Source of the DNA: a bacterium
GTDB lineage: Bacteria > Bacillota > Bacilli > Lactobacillales > Streptococcaceae
Length of the DNA stretch: 32,816 bases
Assembly (NCBI GenBank): GCA_905221035.1
Contig: CAJNBP010000017.1
Span: 1 to 32,816, forward strand
Direction: 5' to 3'
The notes under the pieces are model-generated. The model worked only from the letters and a program-made list of their open reading frames with translations, did not search any database and was not told where the DNA came from. The position numbers and the translations under genes are program-made. Of the stretch, positions 8,901 to 17,365 are shown piece after piece. Numbering within the stretch: position 1 is the first letter of the stretch; every line of letters starts with the position of its first letter.

Positions 8901-11846
8901 AATAATGCTAAGTTTGGTGGACTTGTCGCTAAAGTCAACCATGGTGGAAATCCCAATGACTTTAAGCAACGTGGTCGTTTGAAAAATTCATTTGTTAAAG
9001 GTACGATGACTCTTAAAAACCATGGTCAAAGTGGTGGTTTAATCCATGAAAACTATGACTGGGGTTGGGTAGAAAATAACGTAAGTATGATGAAAGTAAC
9101 CAATGGTGAAATCATGTACGGAGCAAGCTCAGTAGATACAGGGGATTCATACTTTGGATTTGATAACTTCAAGAATAACTTCTATGTAACGGATGTTGCA
9201 ACAGGTTTATCATCATATAAAAAGTCTAAGCAAATTAAAGGTATTTCAGAAGCAGATGCTTTAGCGAAATTTGCTAATATGGGTATTACTGCTCATGAGT
9301 ATACGATTAATGATCCAGTTACAAATAAACTGAACCTAGTAAAACCAAAATCTGACACTTACAAAGATACTCAAGATTACGATGCATCTCGTGAGCTTGC
9401 TTACCGTAATATCGAAAAACTTCAACCGTTCTATAACAAAGAATGGATTGTTAACCAAGGTAACAAGATTCCTGCTGGATCAAACTTGTTAACTAAAGAA
9501 GTATTGTCTGTAACTGCAATGAAAGGCAATGACTTTGTCACAGACCTTACAGATGCTGACCATATTATGGTTCACTATGCAGATAAGACAAAAGAAATTA
9601 AAGCTATTACACAAAAAGAATCTAAGGTTCAACAAGTTCGTGAATATAGTATTAACGATTTAGGTGATATTGTTTATACGCCAAACATGGTTGTTAAAGA
9701 TCGTGCAGATTTAATCAGCGCTATCGAAAGCAAGTTAAGTCCAGTTGAATTGCAATCTGACCCGATTTACCAACACTTGGGTAGAACTGGTGGCAACAAA
9801 GTCAATGCAATTAAGGATTTGTACTTAGAAGAAAGCTTCAAGTATGTGAAAGATAATCTTAACCAATTCGTTACGAAGTTAGTGGAAAATGAAGATCACC
9901 AACTGAACACAGATGAAGCTGCTAAACGTGCCTTGATTAAGAAAATTGATGACAATAAGGCTGCAGTTCTTCTTGGTTTGTCTTACCTCAACCGATACTA
10001 CGGAGTCAAATTCGATGACTTTAACGTTAAAGAGTTAATGTTATTCAAACCGGACTTCTATGGTAAGAATGTTAGTGTCTTAGACTTCTTGATTAAGGTT
10101 GGTTCTAAAGAAAGTAACATTAAAGGTGATAGAACTTTAGAAGCTTATCGTGAAACTATCGGTGGAGTTATCGGTATAGGCGAGTTAAACAGTTTCTTAG
10201 ACTACAATATGCGTCTATTCACAAGTGACACCGACTTAAATGATTGGTTCATTAAAGCAACAGAGAAAAATGTTTATATCGTAGAACCAACTACAACGAA
10301 TCCTGAATTTGCTACTGCAAAACATAGAGCTTATGAAGGATTAAATAATGATATGCATGGTAAGATGATTCTGCCACTTCTAAACTTGAAAGATGCGCAT
10401 ATGTTCTTAATTTCAACATACAATACAATGGCATATAGTTCGTTTGAAAAATATGGCAAGTATACTGAAGCGGAACGTGAAGCGTTCAAAGCAGAAATTA
10501 ATAAAGTTGCTAAAGGTCAACAAAATTACTTAGATTTCTGGTCACGTTTATCATTAGATAAAGTTCGTAACCAATTATTGAAGAGCAAAAATATGGTGCC
10601 AACTCCTGTGTTAGACAACCAAAACTATAAAGGAATCAGCACGGATAAATATGGACATACAAATAGCGGTAAGGATGTAGCGCCTGTTCGTGAATTATAC
10701 GGACCAACAGGACGTTATCATGCAACAGATGGCCGTATGGGAGCTGTAGCTCGTATTTATGGTAATCCTTATAAAGATGATTCAGTCTTCTTCATGGTGA
10801 CAGATATGATTAGTGACTTTGGTATCTCAGCCTTCACTCACGAGACAACTCACGTAAATGACCGTATGGTTTACTTAGGTGGTTCAAGACACCGTGAGGG
10901 AACTGACTTAGAAGCATTCGCACAAGGTATGCTACAATCACCTGCTGAAACAAGTCCAAACGGTGATTTCAAAGCACTAGGATTGAACATGGCCTACGAA
11001 CGTCCAAATGACGGAAACCAATGGTATAATACTAATCCAAACGACCTTGCATCTCGTGAAGAAATTGATCACTACATGAAAGGTTTCAATGATACGCTCA
11101 TGCTTCTTGACTACCTTGAAGGAGAAGCCGTTCTTGATAAACACGATAAAGCCTTAAATAGTGCTTGGTTCAAGAAAGTGGATAAAAAACTACGTGGAGC
11201 TAATACGAAGAACCAATACGACGAGGTTCGTGATTTGAATGCAGAAGAAAAAGAGTACAACTTAACTTCTGTTAACGATCTAGTAGATAAGAACTTCATG
11301 ACCAAACACGGTCCTGGTAATGGTACTTATGACCCAACTGGATTTGGCTCTGCCTATGTAACGGTGCCTATCACTGCAGGTATCTATGGTGGTAATACAA
11401 GTGAAGGAGCTCCAGGAGCAATGTCATTCAAGCATAACACCTTCCGTATGTGGGGTTACTTTGGATACGAAAAAGGCTTCTTAAACTACGCTTCTAACAT
11501 GCTGAAAAATGAGTCTAAACAAGCTGGTAATGCTACATTAGGTGATGACTTCATCATCAAGAAAGTTTCTGATAACAAATTCAGTACATTAGAAGAATGG
11601 AAGAAAGAATACTTCAAAGAAGTTGTGGATAAAGCTAAGGCAGGATTTAACTCTGTTACAATCGACGGCACTACTTACAGTAGTTACGAAGATTTGAAGA
11701 ATGCATTTGCTGCAGCCGTTGAAAAAGATAAAGCTACTCTTAAGAATGGATCAGTTAAATTTGACAATACTGTTACACTTAAAGAAAAACTATACAAAAA
11801 ACTTCTTCAACAAACAAATAGCTTTAAAACTTCAATCTTTAAATAA
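5928..11846 (+). CDS. zmpB: Surface zinc metalloprotease, M26 family (ZmpB/IgA1-protease type)
   Basis: A 1972-residue surface protease. In order: YSIRK-type signal (14-18), predicted cleavage near 45, an N-terminal sortase site LPYTG (100-104) followed by two hydrophobic segments (about 108-125 and 134-150), G5 domain 1 (about 267-334), four degenerate tandem repeats beginning with K-G-T/V-Q-E (starts 355, 380, 404, 434), two further G5-like units (about 465-620), an M26 N-terminal region with GLUG-like repeats (about 920-1010), and the catalytic zinc motif HETTH (His1638, Glu1639, His1642) with candidate third ligand Glu1662. An N-terminal LPxTG is typical of this family. The locus next to TCS09 and pabBC is the zmpB site in pneumococcus, so ZmpB is favoured over an IgA1 protease, although the substrate cannot be told from sequence. 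ATG 5928 is chosen; a GTG at 5922 is in frame. The ribosome site is weak, so coupling to the upstream stop is likely. Confidence 0.88.
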   Translation: MRKTKQQLEKITKYSIRKLTVGVGPVAIGAFLFGASTLSVDKVQANEVGGAHSVHYRYLAEQELTESEKALIHHEVPTEFQDDDILYVVYRKKATNSQQLPYTGSKELALAGLGLATASLAVFLVSKKGRKEVLGVLLIGSLGASTFVPYGTFAFENKELLSYNQTISASTHEGLAEGIIHIDGYEYIGYFKEAELHQSRPVSAEQPQLPVEKQSSKEIEKTEVVQERPSVAPETVVEKPVVETPVAPAVEEKPVSEKPQTRQEESLVEIPFETVTSPDANLAEGQTRIVTAGVNGQRRLVTKVSMVNGQEVREVIEDQVVQNPVSQVIAVGTKKEVQPAPTPVPQAEPIHQVAKGTQEEGKTGQALTQPELPEATVESKGTQEAGKAGQALTQPENPEYHEAKGVQEVKEGEQQGQALVQPELPAYKEPVSTKGTQEEGQEGQAPVQEVNPEYNVTTGTVEKSTESELDFTTEVVPDDTKYVDEEVVETPGSKGVQVTKTTYETVEGVETDKVLSTTTEVKTPAVSKVVKKGTKPLEGTTVETREEVIPFETKEQEDDTLKRGTRQVAQEGVNGKKQITETYKTIRGEKTNEAPTVEETVLQAPQDEIIKKGTKGLEKPTLQWANTEKDVLKKSATATYTLNKPAGVEIKSIKVALKDKTGQVVKEVRVEENNLNATLDNLKYYQGYTLSTTMVYDRGEGEETEKLEDKEVQLDLKKVEIKNIKETSLMSVDADGNETDTSLLTEKPADVAPLYLRVTTHDNKTTRLAVSSVEEVVVDGKTLYKVVAKAPDLVQRRDDDTFSEEYVHYFEKQKLKEGNVYYNFDELVKDMKANPTGEFKLGADLNAANVKGNGKSYVTSTFKGKLLSNDGGRFTIHNLERPLFGRVENAHVHDINLGNVNINLPGENKVAPLGEMVKKSTIENIKVTGNVVGNNDVTGMVNKLDEADMRNVAFVGNVTSVGDKGWWSGGLVSESWRSNTDSVYFDGNIVANNAKFGGLVAKVNHGGNPNDFKQRGRLKNSFVKGTMTLKNHGQSGGLIHENYDWGWVENNVSMMKVTNGEIMYGASSVDTGDSYFGFDNFKNNFYVTDVATGLSSYKKSKQIKGISEADALAKFANMGITAHEYTINDPVTNKLNLVKPKSDTYKDTQDYDASRELAYRNIEKLQPFYNKEWIVNQGNKIPAGSNLLTKEVLSVTAMKGNDFVTDLTDADHIMVHYADKTKEIKAITQKESKVQQVREYSINDLGDIVYTPNMVVKDRADLISAIESKLSPVELQSDPIYQHLGRTGGNKVNAIKDLYLEESFKYVKDNLNQFVTKLVENEDHQLNTDEAAKRALIKKIDDNKAAVLLGLSYLNRYYGVKFDDFNVKELMLFKPDFYGKNVSVLDFLIKVGSKESNIKGDRTLEAYRETIGGVIGIGELNSFLDYNMRLFTSDTDLNDWFIKATEKNVYIVEPTTTNPEFATAKHRAYEGLNNDMHGKMILPLLNLKDAHMFLISTYNTMAYSSFEKYGKYTEAEREAFKAEINKVAKGQQNYLDFWSRLSLDKVRNQLLKSKNMVPTPVLDNQNYKGISTDKYGHTNSGKDVAPVRELYGPTGRYHATDGRMGAVARIYGNPYKDDSVFFMVTDMISDFGISAFTHETTHVNDRMVYLGGSRHREGTDLEAFAQGMLQSPAETSPNGDFKALGLNMAYERPNDGNQWYNTNPNDLASREEIDHYMKGFNDTLMLLDYLEGEAVLDKHDKALNSAWFKKVDKKLRGANTKNQYDEVRDLNAEEKEYNLTSVNDLVDKNFMTKHGPGNGTYDPTGFGSAYVTVPITAGIYGGNTSEGAPGAMSFKHNTFRMWGYFGYEKGFLNYASNMLKNESKQAGNATLGDDFIIKKVSDNKFSTLEEWKKEYFKEVVDKAKAGFNSVTIDGTTYSSYEDLKNAFAAAVEKDKATLKNGSVKFDNTVTLKEKLYKKLLQQTNSFKTSIFK
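6990..7305 (+). repeat. Four degenerate tandem repeats inside zmpB
   Basis: Units of about 24-30 codons start at 6990, 7065, 7137 and 7227. Each reads approximately K-G-T-Q-E-E-G-x-x-G-Q-A-x-x-Q-x-x-x-P-E followed by a short variable linker. They join the first G5 domain to the later G5-like units. DNA identity between copies is only partial, so they are old or diverged repeats rather than a recent expansion. Confidence 0.8.
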
Positions 11847-11855
11847 TCGAAATCT

Positions 11856-11890
11856 CTCATCTGCTTTGCGGATGAGGGTTTTCTTATTTT
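11856..11890 (+). terminator. Terminator of zmpB
   Basis: The stem CTCATCTGC (11856-11864) with GCGGATGAG (11868-11876) has one G-U pair and loop TTT, followed by a T-rich tail from 11879. It starts 9 nt after the zmpB stop. Confidence 0.8.
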
Positions 11891-11891
11891 G

Positions 11892-11900
11892 TGCTATACT
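11892..11900 (+). promoter_or_regulatory. Extended -10 of pabBC, only 6 nt from the start codon
   Basis: TGCTATACT (TG + n + TATACT) ends 6 nt before the ATG at 11907. The predicted transcription start is at or next to the first base of the start codon, giving a leaderless or near-leaderless mRNA. AAGG lies between the two but would not be transcribed if initiation is at +7. Confidence 0.55.
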
Positions 11901-11906
11901 TAAGGT

Positions 11907-13628
11907 ATGCATAGAAAAACAGTGATTGATTTTAGGGCTTTGGGGGAGAGATACACCTTCACTCAGCCTATCAAAGAGTTAAAAACGAGAGATTTAGCAG
12001 AAGTGGCGGACTTGCTGGCAAAAGTGGAAAGCTACCAAGATCAAGGCTATTATGTGGTGGGCTATGTCAGCTACGAGGCTGCACCTGCTTTTGAGGAGAA
12101 ATTAGCAGTTCACAAGGCACCTTTATTGGACGAGTATTTGCTTTATTTTACTGTTCACGATAGGGTGGAGACCTCCTCTATTCCTCTGACTTATGATGAG
12201 GTTGATTTGCCTTCAAATTGGCAGGAAGTAACTTCTGCAGCAGACTATGAAAAGGCGATTGCTCAGATTCACTATCATTTACGTCAGGGGGACACCTATC
12301 AGGTCAACTATACTGTCCAACTCAAGCAGGACTTAACCGCCAATCCTTTTGCTATCTACAATCGTATGGTAGTAGAGCAGGAGGCGGGCTACAATGCCTA
12401 TGTGGAACATGACGAAATGGCAGTGATTTCCATGAGTCCAGAGCTCTTTTTTGAGCAAAATGACCGTGAATTGACGACGCGACCAATGAAGGGAACGACT
12501 CAGCGTGGGGTCACCGACCAAGAAGATCTTGAACAGGCTAGTTGGTTGGAGCAGGATCCTAAAAATCGGTCTGAAAATATGATGATTGTGGACCTCTTGC
12601 GCAATGACATGAACCGTATTTCTGAGGTGGGGAGCGAGCATGTGGAGCGTCTCTGCCAAGTGGAACAGTATTCAACGGTTTGGCAGATGACTTCGACCAT
12701 TAAGAGTCGGTTGCGAGATGATGTTGACCTTGTTGAAATCTTCCGTTCTCTCTTTCCTTGTGGTTCCATAACGGGCGCACCGAAAATTGCGACTATGGAG
12801 ATTATCAAGGACTTGGAGCCTCAACCAAGAGGAGTTTACTGCGGAACGATTGGTCTCTTGCTTCCAAATGGACGACGGATTTTTAATGTTGCCATTCGGA
12901 CCATTCAACTGCATCAAGGGAAAGCCATCTATGGAGTAGGTGGTGGCATTACTTGGGATAGCACTTGGGAATCTGAATATCGAGAGGTTCATCAAAAAGC
13001 GGCTGTTCTCTATCGTAAACAAGCTCGTTTTCAACTGATTACTACTGGGAAAATCAGCCAGAAGTGCTTGCTGTTTGAGAATCAACATATAGAAAGACTG
13101 AGAAAAGCTAGTCGATATTTTGCCTATCCTTTTGATGCAGAAGACTTAAGACAAAAGATAGAGGAAGAGTGTCAGGCTTGTGATGTTAATCAAGACTACC
13201 GTTTGCGAATTAGTCTCAGCAAGTCTGGAGAGATAGAACTCAGTCGCCAAATCCTAACACCTCTTAGTCCAAGTTTCTGTCAAGCTCAACTTTGCCTGCA
13301 GGAAATGGATTTGAATCAAGCATTTACCTACTTTAAAACGACTCATAGACCACATTTGACAGTGGGAAATCAGGAAATCATCTATCACACTGCTGCTGGA
13401 GAACTACTTGAAACCTCTATAGGAAATTTGGTTCTGAAAATCGCTGGGAAACTCTATACACCGCCAGTCCGATTTGGAATCTTACCTGGAATTTATCGTC
13501 AGTATTTACTAGAAACAGGACAAGTAGAAGAGAGAGTCTTGACCTTAAAAGACCTAGCCCAAGCAGAAGCAATTTACGGCTGTAATGCAGTGAGAGGCTT
13601 GTATGAATTAAGCCTAGAGGAGAACTAG
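11907..13628 (+). CDS. pabB: Aminodeoxychorismate synthase component I fused to aminodeoxychorismate lyase (PabB-PabC)
   Basis: A 573-residue fusion in the p-aminobenzoate branch of folate synthesis. Residues about 110-370 form the chorismate-binding domain, with RPMKGTTQRG (Lys195), DLLRND (229-234) and the CGSITGAPK motif (285-293). Residues about 375-573 match PabC, a class IV aminotransferase fold that lyses 4-amino-4-deoxychorismate, with ELLETSIGNLV, LYTPPVRFGILPGI and a terminal YGCNAVRG-like stretch. The protein should therefore convert chorismate to p-aminobenzoate with a PabA glutaminase, which is not in the window, or with free ammonia. The start is the only sensible ATG. The next gene begins on the base after the stop. 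Confidence 0.92.
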   Translation: MHRKTVIDFRALGERYTFTQPIKELKTRDLAEVADLLAKVESYQDQGYYVVGYVSYEAAPAFEEKLAVHKAPLLDEYLLYFTVHDRVETSSIPLTYDEVDLPSNWQEVTSAADYEKAIAQIHYHLRQGDTYQVNYTVQLKQDLTANPFAIYNRMVVEQEAGYNAYVEHDEMAVISMSPELFFEQNDRELTTRPMKGTTQRGVTDQEDLEQASWLEQDPKNRSENMMIVDLLRNDMNRISEVGSEHVERLCQVEQYSTVWQMTSTIKSRLRDDVDLVEIFRSLFPCGSITGAPKIATMEIIKDLEPQPRGVYCGTIGLLLPNGRRIFNVAIRTIQLHQGKAIYGVGGGITWDSTWESEYREVHQKAAVLYRKQARFQLITTGKISQKCLLFENQHIERLRKASRYFAYPFDAEDLRQKIEEECQACDVNQDYRLRISLSKSGEIELSRQILTPLSPSFCQAQLCLQEMDLNQAFTYFKTTHRPHLTVGNQEIIYHTAAGELLETSIGNLVLKIAGKLYTPPVRFGILPGIYRQYLLETGQVEERVLTLKDLAQAEAIYGCNAVRGLYELSLEEN

Positions 13629-14246
13629 ATGAAACTGGTATTTTTACACGGTTTAGGGCAGTCAGCAGAGAGTTGGAAAGAAGTTCGGAATCTACTAATA
13701 GATTATCCCTCTGAAGCTTTGGACTTATTTCCTTCTGGAGTTAGTAGCTATCAAAAAGCTAAGGAGCGAGTTTATCAGCATCTAGCTCAAGAGACAGAAC
13801 CTTTTATTTTGGTCGGCTTGTCCTTAGGTGCTGCCCTGGCACTAGAACTTTCCAGTTACGATTTACCAAATCTCCGAGCTTTGATTCTATCAGGATGTCC
13901 ACTTAAATTGTCTGGTAATATCCTATTTTATCTTCAGTTGCTGATTTTTAAACTACTTCCCAAAAGGGTATTTGAAAAACAGGGAGCAGACAAGGCTTTT
14001 ATGGTTGGAGTTTCTGAGGAATTGAAGACACTTGATTTAAGGGAGATTGCAAAGACTTGCTCCTATCCAACCTTGCTAATTTGTGGCAGCAAAGATAAAC
14101 CGAATCTTAGTTCAATGAGAAGTCTTCATAAACTAATATCAGAATCCCAATTTCAGATTATCCCAGACGGCCCTCATGTCTTGAATAAGGAAAAACCAAA
14201 GGAGTTTGTAGAAAATACCAGAAGTTTCCTTGAATTGCTGAAATAA
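13629..14246 (+). CDS. Alpha/beta-hydrolase family protein
   Basis: A 205-residue cytoplasmic alpha/beta hydrolase. Visible elements are the oxyanion-hole motif HGLG (7-10), the nucleophile elbow GLSLG with Ser65, an acidic residue after strand six (LLICGSKDKPN) and the catalytic His in DGPHVLN near the C-terminus. This makes a complete Ser-Asp-His triad plausible. The substrate is unknown; the family includes esterases, lipases and C-C hydrolases. The ATG directly abuts the pabBC stop and AGAGGAGAA lies in the end of pabBC, so the two genes are very probably co-translated. A role in folate metabolism is not implied by any motif. Confidence 0.85.
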   Translation: MKLVFLHGLGQSAESWKEVRNLLIDYPSEALDLFPSGVSSYQKAKERVYQHLAQETEPFILVGLSLGAALALELSSYDLPNLRALILSGCPLKLSGNILFYLQLLIFKLLPKRVFEKQGADKAFMVGVSEELKTLDLREIAKTCSYPTLLICGSKDKPNLSSMRSLHKLISESQFQIIPDGPHVLNKEKPKEFVENTRSFLELLK

Positions 14247-14258
14247 GTTTGATAAAAT
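14230..14258 (+). promoter_or_regulatory. Promoter of the choline-binding protein gene
   Basis: TTGAAT (14230-14235), a 17-nt spacer and TAAAAT (14253-14258), with TGA in front of the -10 (extended). The -35 lies within the last codons of the hydrolase gene. A TAGGAGA ribosome site follows at 14284-14290. Confidence 0.65.
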
Positions 14259-14295
14259 AATATTGAAATCGATAACATTCCTATAGGAGAAAGTA

Positions 14296-14868
14296 ATGAA
14301 CAAACGTCTATTTTTTAAAATGAGTTTGGCGACGTTGTCAGTTTTAGCCTTGTTTTCACAACCTGTGTTAGCAGAAGAAAACATTCATTTTTCTAGTTGT
14401 AAAGAGGCTTGGGCTAATGGCTATTCAGATCTTCATGAGGGAGACCCTGGTTATTCTGCCAAGTTAGACCGCGATCATGATGGTGTGGCTTGCGAATTGA
14501 AAAATGCCCCAAAAGGTGCTTTCAAAGCAAAGCAATCAACTGCGGCTCAAAACAATACAAGTTCAGCAACAACAAGTGGCTGGGTTAAGCAGGACGGTGC
14601 TTGGTACTACTTTGATGAAAATGGAAATCCAGTAAAAAATGCTTGGAAGGGAAGTTATTACCTGAAAGCAGACGGAAAAATGGCACAGAGCGAATGGATT
14701 TATGATACTTCCTATCAAGCTTGGTATTACTTGAAATCAGATGGTTCTTACGCTCGCAATGCATGGCAAGGAAATTATTATTTGAAATCGGATGGTAAAA
14801 TGGCTAAGAATGAGCGAGTTGATGGCGGACGTTACTACGTAGATGCTTCAGGTCTCTGGAAACCATAA
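14296..14868 (+). CDS. cbpL: Short choline-binding protein with Excalibur domain (CbpL-like)
   Basis: A 190-residue secreted protein. The signal peptide is residues 1-26 (cleavage after VLA). The Excalibur calcium-binding domain (about 29-68) has DRDHDGVACE and paired cysteines Cys35 and Cys66. After a short Ser/Thr/Gln linker come about five choline-binding repeats (about 95-190) with the GWYY-type aromatic pattern, ending in GLWKP. It should bind phosphocholine on teichoic acids at the cell surface. The domain order matches the N-terminal part of pneumococcal CbpL (SP_0667), but I recall that protein as about 330 residues with more repeats and an extra C-terminal domain, so this copy appears short. 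In the last repeat the usual Trp is Arg174. The gene stands alone with its own promoter. Confidence 0.85.
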   Translation: MNKRLFFKMSLATLSVLALFSQPVLAEENIHFSSCKEAWANGYSDLHEGDPGYSAKLDRDHDGVACELKNAPKGAFKAKQSTAAQNNTSSATTSGWVKQDGAWYYFDENGNPVKNAWKGSYYLKADGKMAQSEWIYDTSYQAWYYLKSDGSYARNAWQGNYYLKSDGKMAKNERVDGGRYYVDASGLWKP

Positions 14869-14893
14869 GTCAGAATAAAATCCAGAAAGTTAA

Positions 14894-14907
14894 TGCAAAC
14901 CTTTGCA
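14894..14907. promoter_or_regulatory. cre-like palindrome overlapping the glucokinase -35
   Basis: TGCAAACCTTTGCA is a 6-2-6 inverted repeat. With one flanking base on each side (14893-14908) it matches the catabolite responsive element consensus WTGNAANCGNWNNCAW at every fixed position except the central G, which is C. It overlaps the -35 TTGCAT at 14903-14908, so a bound protein would block RNA polymerase. CcpA is the obvious candidate, but another palindrome-binding repressor is possible. Confidence 0.5.
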
Positions 14908-14931
14908 TAAAGAACTGAATTTTGTTATACT
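14903..14931 (+). promoter_or_regulatory. Glucokinase promoter
   Basis: TTGCAT (14903-14908), a 17-nt spacer and TATACT (14926-14931), with TGT before the -10 (extended). It lies about 48 nt upstream of the start codon. Confidence 0.7.
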
Positions 14932-14979
14932 AGTACTGTAAGCATTTTCAATTACTACACAATGAAAAAGGAGAAGACG

Positions 14980-15939
14980 ATGAGTCAAAAGATTATTGGG
15001 ATTGACCTTGGTGGAACTTCTATCAAATTTGCAATCTTAACAACAGCAGGAGAAATCCAAGAAAAATGGTCTATCAAGACTAATATTTTGGATGAGGGAA
15101 GTCATATCGTTGATGATATGATTGAGTCTATTCAACATCGTTTGGACTTGCTTGGATTAGTAGCAGCAGACTTCCAAGGTATTGGAATGGGGTCACCAGG
15201 TGTGGTTGACCGTGAAAAAGGAACTGTTATTGGTGCCTACAACCTCAACTGGAAAACCCTTCAACCAATTAAAGAAAAGATTGAAAAAGCCTTGGGCATT
15301 CCATTCTTCATCGATAATGATGCCAACGTGGCAGCTCTTGGTGAGCGCTGGATGGGTGCTGGTGATAACCAACCAGATGTTGTATTTATGACACTTGGTA
15401 CTGGTGTTGGTGGCGGTATCGTCGCAGAAGGAAAATTGCTTCACGGTGTTGCTGGTGCAGCAGGTGAACTTGGCCACATCACTGTTGACTTTGACCAACC
15501 AATCGCATGTACTTGCGGTAAGAAAGGTTGCCTTGAGACAGTTGCCTCAGCAACAGGGATTGTCAACTTGACTCGTCGCTATGCTGATGAATACGAAGGC
15601 GATGCGGCCTTGAAACGCTTGATTGATAACGGAGAAGAAGTAACTGCTAAGACTGTCTTTGATTTTGCAAAAGAAGGAGACGACCTTGCTTTGATCGTTT
15701 ACCGTAACTTCTCACGTTACTTGGGAATCGCTTGTGCTAACATTGGTTCAATCCTAAACCCATCAACAATTGTTATCGGTGGTGGTGTGTCAGCTGCAGG
15801 AGAATTCCTTCTACAAGGTGTTCAAAAAGTCTACGACGAAAATACTTTCCCACAAGTGCGCACATCTACTAAATTGGCTCTTGCAACTCTAGGAAACGAC
15901 GCTGGGGTTATCGGAGCAGCATCACTTGTATTGCAATAA
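14980..15939 (+). CDS. glcK: Glucokinase, ROK family
   Basis: A 319-residue ROK-family ATP-dependent glucokinase that phosphorylates free glucose to glucose-6-phosphate in the cytoplasm. Visible are the N-terminal phosphate-binding motif GIDLGGTSIKFA, the sugar-binding and catalytic region FIDNDANVAALGE, the second phosphate motif LGTGVGGGIV, the ROK zinc motif ELGHITVD...CTCGKKGCLE, and C-terminal NPSTIVIGGGVS. The length is typical. ATG 14980 is preferred over the in-frame ATG 14962 because AAAAGGAGAA lies between them at a good distance and the family starts with MSQKIIGIDLGG. The cre-like site in the promoter suggests catabolite control. A terminator follows, so it is monocistronic. Confidence 0.95.
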   Translation: MSQKIIGIDLGGTSIKFAILTTAGEIQEKWSIKTNILDEGSHIVDDMIESIQHRLDLLGLVAADFQGIGMGSPGVVDREKGTVIGAYNLNWKTLQPIKEKIEKALGIPFFIDNDANVAALGERWMGAGDNQPDVVFMTLGTGVGGGIVAEGKLLHGVAGAAGELGHITVDFDQPIACTCGKKGCLETVASATGIVNLTRRYADEYEGDAALKRLIDNGEEVTAKTVFDFAKEGDDLALIVYRNFSRYLGIACANIGSILNPSTIVIGGGVSAAGEFLLQGVQKVYDENTFPQVRTSTKLALATLGNDAGVIGAASLVLQ

Positions 15940-15951
15940 AATAAAAATGAC

Positions 15952-15980
15952 AGAGCTTGGTGATTCATCAGGCTCTTTTT
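15952..15980 (+). terminator. Terminator of glcK
   Basis: A 10-bp stem including two wobble pairs (AGAGCTTGGT at 15952-15961 with ATCAGGCTCT at 15967-15976) has loop GATTC and a T-run to 15980. Confidence 0.85.
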
Positions 15981-16038
15981 CAAGATCATAATTGTAAATA
16001 TAACTCTTAACTTTTTGATTTTAGAAAGGAGATTTTAA

Positions 16039-16473
16039 ATGAATAAGTCAGAACAATCCATGTTTGAATTAGCTTTGTCCATTGCAAAAAAAGCACATGA
16101 GGGACAATATGATAAGGCTGGAGTAGTTTATATCAAACACCCTCTTTTTGTAGCAAGTCTGGTCGATACGCAAGAAGAAAAGGCAGTCGCTCTATTGCAC
16201 GATGTTCTTGAAGATAGCCCTTATACAGCAGAAGAACTAATATTGGCTGGTTTACCAGGGACTGTTGTTACTGCAGTGCAGGTACTGACCAAGAAAAAGG
16301 GACAAGATTATCAACAATATTTGGAACTTGTTAAATCGAATCCTATAGCACGTTGTGTCAAATTAGCAGATTTGAAACATAATTCAGATTTATCTAGACT
16401 AGCTACAATTACTGAAAAGGATCTGGAACGATTTGAAAAATACAAGAAAGCTATTGATTATCTGAGCATGTAG
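16039..16473 (+). CDS. Stand-alone HD-domain protein, small alarmone hydrolase-like
   Basis: A 144-residue protein matching only the hydrolase (HD) half of RelA/SpoT proteins. All the metal and catalytic positions known from the family are present: His34 in YIKHP, His54-Asp55 and Glu58-Asp59 in LLHDVLED, and Asp111 in KLADLKHN. No synthetase, TGS or ACT domain follows. It may therefore remove the 3'-pyrophosphate of (p)ppGpp, or act on another nucleotide as the MESH1-type enzymes do. No signal peptide is seen. An AAAGGAG ribosome site lies at 16025-16031. There is no clean promoter, and the thyA promoter lies just after its stop. The function is inferred from motifs only. Confidence 0.8.
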   Translation: MNKSEQSMFELALSIAKKAHEGQYDKAGVVYIKHPLFVASLVDTQEEKAVALLHDVLEDSPYTAEELILAGLPGTVVTAVQVLTKKKGQDYQQYLELVKSNPIARCVKLADLKHNSDLSRLATITEKDLERFEKYKKAIDYLSM

Positions 16474-16487
16474 AAAAGCTTTTTTTA

Positions 16488-16496
16488 TGCTATACT
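16488..16496 (+). promoter_or_regulatory. Extended -10 promoter of thyA
   Basis: TGCTATACT (TG + n + TATACT), 29 nt before the thyA start; no -35 match. A GAGGTGAGA ribosome site follows at 16512-16520. Confidence 0.6.
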
Positions 16497-16525
16497 AGTT
16501 AAGACTATAAATGAGGTGAGAGTAT

Positions 16526-17365
16526 ATGACAAAAGCAGATACGATTTTTAAAGAGAATATTGAACGAATCCTCAAAGACGGCGTCTTTTCAGAGCAAGCG
16601 CGTCCTAAGTACAAGGATGGAACTGTTGCCAATTCCAAGTACATAACGGGTGCCTTTGCGGAATATGACTTGTCAAAGGGTGAATTCCCTATCACAACCT
16701 TGCGTCCTATCGCTATCAAATCCGCCATCAAAGAAGTTCTCTGGATTTACCAAGACCAGTCAAATAGCCTAGACGTGCTTAATGACAAGTACAATGTTCA
16801 CTACTGGAATGACTGGGAAGTGGGGGATACAGGAACTATTGGTGAGCGCTATGGTGCCGTTGTTAAGAAACACGATATCATTAACAAGCTTCTCAAGCAG
16901 TTAGAAGCAAACCCTTGGAACCGCCGTAATATCATTTCGCTCTGGGATTACCAAGCTTTCGAAGAAACAGATGGACTGCTCCCATGCGCATTTCAGACCA
17001 TGTTTGATGTCCGCCGTGTAGATGGAGAAATCTATCTGGATGCGACCTTGACCCAGCGCTCCAATGATATGCTGGTGGCCCACCACATCAATGCTATGCA
17101 GTATGTGGCTCTTCAAATGATGATTGCCAAGCATTTTGGCTGGAAGGTTGGAAAGTTCTTCTACTTCATCAACAATCTCCATATCTATGACAATCAATTT
17201 GAACAAGCTCAGGAATTGCTTCGTCGTGAGCCGTCAAACTGCCAACCACGTTTGGTCTTGAATGTGCCAGATAAGACCAATTTCTTTGATATCAAAGCAG
17301 AAGATTTTGAGTTGGTGGATTATAACCCTGTTAAGCCGCAGTTGAAGTTTGACCTAGCTATTTAA
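16526..17365 (+). CDS. thyA: Thymidylate synthase
   Basis: A 279-residue ThyA that methylates dUMP to dTMP using methylene-tetrahydrofolate. It shows the active-site cysteine in [10 protein letters not shown] (Cys154), the dUMP-binding QRSNDM motif (178-183), the HHINAMQY region and the C-terminal [12 protein letters not shown] helix. The active-site sequence is the Bacillus/Lactococcus-like variant (LPCAFQ rather than LPPCH), as usual in streptococci. It links by pathway to the folate gene pabBC nearby. The TAA stop is shared with the first bases of a BOX repeat. Confidence 0.95.
   Translation: MTKADTIFKENIERILKDGVFSEQARPKYKDGTVANSKYITGAFAEYDLSKGEFPITTLRPIAIKSAIKEVLWIYQDQSNSLDVLNDKYNVHYWNDWEVGDTGTIGERYGAVVKKHDIINKLLKQLEANPWNRRNIISLWDYQAFEETDGLLPCAFQTMFDVRRVDGEIYLDATLTQRSNDMLVAHHINAMQYVALQMMIAKHFGWKVGKFFYFINNLHIYDNQFEQAQELLRREPSNCQPRLVLNVPDKTNFFDIKAEDFELVDYNPVKPQLKFDLAI

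Noticed and set aside
8555..8969. Two overlapping minus-strand open frames within zmpB
   Set aside because: No start signals, no family resemblance, fully inside a clear coding region on the other strand.
12672..13088. A 138-codon minus-strand open frame inside pabBC
   Set aside because: Lies opposite a conserved chorismate-binding domain and has no independent support.
14870..14900. Possible hairpin (TCTGG / CCAGA) after cbpL as terminator
   Set aside because: The loop is long, the stem is 5 bp and no T-run follows, so it is not a credible terminator.
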